A stretch of 64,000 nucleotides of DNA. Source: Ashinkailepas kermadecensis (taxonomy: Eukaryota > Arthropoda > Thecostraca > Neolepadidae). Of the stretch, positions 61,802-64,000 are shown piece after piece. The DNA lies in the NCBI GenBank assembly GCA_034440615.1, contig JAOTOM010004826.1:1-64000 (forward strand), written 5' to 3'. Under the pieces are notes generated by a model that saw only the letters and a list, made by a program, of their open reading frames with translations, had not been told where the DNA came from and did not search any database. Each line of letters begins with the position of its first letter. The stretch's first letter is position 1. The position numbers were made by a program, and so were the translations under genes.

Positions 61802-61990
61802 CTGGGGTCACACCACGGGGGCGTCACAACTCCAGACAGGGCGATGTCGTTCACACACTCCTGGGGTCACACCACGGGGGCGTCACAACTCCAGACAGGG
61901 CGATGTCGTTCACACACTCCTGGGGTCACACCACGGGGGCGTCACAACTCCAGACAGGGCGATGTCGTTCACACACTCCTGGGGTCACGG
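61781..61990. repeat. 59-bp minisatellite whose unit contains an RME-8 acceptor
   Basis: About 3.5 units of GGCGATGTCGTTCACACACT, CCTGGGGTCACACCACGGGG and GCGTCACAACTCCAGACAG. On the minus strand each unit reads GTGACCCCAG/GAGTGTGTGAACGACATCGCC, identical to the true acceptor plus the first 21 bases of exon 61801-61654. The copies are nearly identical to each other. Confidence 0.97.
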
Positions 61991-62540
61991 CCGACAACTG
62001 ATACTCGGCCACCGAATCTTTGTGCATGCTATATGGACAGAAACCCGTAGCTAAGCAAGCAAGGCGAATTCCTATCACGACTGAATTTACAAATTCATCT
62101 TTTGATCTCACAGAGTAAGACTACCGCAAAATAGCATAATAGGACAAAACCTCCAGTGCATATTTACTATAAAAAGAAATCCGTCTACACAGTAAGTTCA
62201 TCATCATACTACTCCCAAACACAGATGCTGAACTAGTTATTCCAGGTGTAAAATAAACGCATTAACTAGTGGTGCATGATTTTTTGGTGCTGAAAAAAAA
62301 CGCTGATGTTTGTTTTCCCAACGCTTCCTTCTAACCAGTCACATCAGCTTGCAGATATAAAGAAGATATAATAGTCATCGTCCCTTAAACCCTTAGGAAA
62401 GCGCTGGGCAATGAGGGGAGGCGGCCTCAGGTCTGAATAAGCACTCAAACCGAGCCGACATGTCAGATCGATCCAATCCAGTTGGCCTGAGCGCGGCGCC
62501 GCGAGCAGACGCGTCTCGGTCGTTCGCACAGCATTTCCCT
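61991..62540. other. intron sequence, nothing recognised
   Basis: AT-rich. No further RME-8 exon seen. Confidence 0.5.
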
Positions 62541-64000
62541 CGCCCTCTTTGTTGCCTCTGTATATAAGGTGTGTGAAACTCTGATTGAGAAGTGAACCAG
62601 AAAGAGTGAGAAGTGTACGAGAAAAAAAAGAAGTGAAATATCGAACCAAAACCTACGTACCTATACGCTACACGTGCGCGAAGTGACTGGACTCATTAGT
62701 GGAAATTTCTGCTGGCTATTCCTAACGGTAATTGCACAACAGTGATTGGACGCCTGAAAAACTGAGTGAGTGAAGAAGTGACAGCGCCTTTCTCTATAGT
62801 AACTTCCCTTTCATCAAGCATCAGCTACTGCCCGTGGTTAGTCTTCCTTCCGACACTGCAGCGGAGAAGGCAATGATCTGACTGACGCCTTGGTGCCGCT
62901 CGGAATTCCTGTGTCTCTAACAATGGTGTCCTGCATCATCTATCTACAGCTCTACCAGTTTTCATCATGCATACGGACCAGGCTGCTGCTATCCATCGCC
63001 CTGGTTCAAATATTAACCGCCATCACGTCCCCCGGTCACCAGGGCTCGCAACGCGCACGCAGCAGTCCCGTCCGTGACGTCATCACCGCCGTGGCCTTCG
63101 CCCCCGCCAGTCACCAGCTTCACCACTCCCGAGCGGTCAACCCGACCGAGGGGAGCGTCGCCATTATAAAAACAAGGCATAAGAAAACACGCCGGGGCAG
63201 GCGCGGCGCCAAGGGCGGCAGAAAACGCGGATCACGGGGCGGAACAAGCCATGTGACAGCTCAGCAGCGCAAAGGGCAGCTTCACCTGGGACTCATCAAT
63301 GCCCAATCTATCAAACCTAAGCTACTTGAGCTACACCACGACCTTCGTTCTTACTCTCTAGACCTAGCTGTGGTGACTGAGACCTGGCTGCGACCTAGCA
63401 CCTCATGCGTCTCATTAACTTCCCTGGTTACCAAGTAAAACGCGCGGACCGGCCCGACTCTAGTGGTTACGGTGGGGTGGCGATTATCGCCAAGTCAGCG
63501 CTAACTATTACCGTTTTGAAAATTTATACGCCTCCAAACTAGGATCACTCTGGGCCAGAGTCAAAGGGAAAAGCGGAAAGTATTTCATTCTGGCGGCAAT
63601 CTATCGGCCTCCCCGCAGCACTCTTCCTGCCTAAAATGATGACTTCGCTGAGCACGAAAGACAGGTTCAATTGGTGACACTGAACTTTACCGGCACTTTC
63701 TACCTCGCAGGTGATCTAAATTGCAACCTCCCCGACACGGCTAATAGCCCCAGCAAAACACACCTGCTTGAGTTCATGAGGAACTATTCACTTACCGTGA
63801 CAGTGAAGCGCCCTACATTCGCCACAGGCTCTTTATTGGATGTCATCATGGCAAACACGCTCATCTCTGTCGGCAGAACCAGAGTGAGTTTCTGCCACTA
63901 CAGTCCTCACAAATGTATAATATGTTCGATTAAAGTAAACAGGTCTGTCTCAGTTAACGCCGTGATAAAGTCACGTTCTTTCGGACGAGTTGATACCTCG
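62541..64000 (+). mobile_element. LINE-E, CR1/L2-like, 5' part, cut by the window edge
   Basis: A 5' UTR-like stretch is followed by an open frame from 62890, then the AP endonuclease from about 63280, which runs to the right edge. No ORF1 with knuckles is seen. It lies upstream of the first visible RME-8 exon. Confidence 0.8.
62890..64000 (+). pseudogene. LINE-E AP endonuclease with basic N-terminal region
   Basis: The N-terminal part has a hydrophobic stretch (RLLLSIALVQILTAI) and a basic run KTRHKKTRRGRRGAKGGRKR. The endonuclease starts LHLGLINAQSIKPKLLELHH with LAVVTETWL (the ET motif). A frameshift near 63405 leads to GYQVKRADRPDSSGYGGVAI, then AIYRPP and LAGDLNCNLPDTAN (GDLN). The sequence ends at the edge after DVIMANTLISVGRTRVSFCH. 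The INAQS start and GDLN motif point to CR1/L2. Confidence 0.82.

Overview
The window is nuclear DNA of an invertebrate animal. It has one multi-exon metazoan gene, several non-LTR retrotransposons, tRNA-derived SINEs, hAT-type DNA elements, a Ty3/gypsy remnant, AT microsatellites and at least fifteen minisatellites. There are no bacterial operons. An arthropod or other aquatic invertebrate is plausible, but the sequence alone does not settle the phylum.

The only host gene I can support is on the minus strand: the 3' part of RME-8/DNAJC13, the endosomal J-domain protein. Nine exons can be placed by protein similarity and by splice sites: 61801-61654, 42224-42112, 40776-40607, 39734-39653, 36066-35848, 17918-17823, 17019-16829, 15432-15245 and 10279-10164 (stop). 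All eight junctions keep phase and give one uninterrupted 440-residue C-terminal segment containing an IWN motif. The J domain and N-terminal half lie beyond the right edge. The exons total only 1.3 kb of 51.6 kb; the rest is repeat-filled intron.

Layout. 1-9.3 kb: 41-bp satellite, hairpins, a foldback element, a hAT-type element with an internal minisatellite, and a degenerate array. 9.3-18.2 kb: 3' UTR and the last four exons, packed between minisatellites, with a degenerate hAT transposon inside one array. 18.2-35.8 kb: a giant intron with a 69-bp array, an RNase H-bearing LINE (21.6-26.6 kb), a hairpin-rich 85-bp array, a second LINE with a 2A-like peptide and PHD-like finger (28.0-31.1 kb, minus), and a Ty3/gypsy relic (31.5-34.4 kb, minus). 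35.8-42.3 kb: four exons and their arrays. 42.3-61 kb: a long intron with a second RNase H-type LINE (43.1-50.2 kb, plus), a large inverted repeat, microsatellites and a third RNase H-type LINE (53.7-60 kb, minus). 61-62 kb: exon 61801-61654 between two arrays. 62.5-64 kb: the start of a CR1/L2-like LINE.

Two patterns stand out. First, at least five minisatellites next to RME-8 exons have a repeat unit that spans the exon-intron junction: each unit copies the last or first 10-21 exon bases plus the splice donor or acceptor, so real splice sites sit at the edge of arrays of look-alike sites. Second, the SINEs, the 3' ends of two LINEs and five tiny (37-71 bp) insertions share one 3' stem-loop tail. 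The tiny insertions are flanked by target-site duplications, which points to LINE machinery that recognises this tail and can insert little more than the tail.
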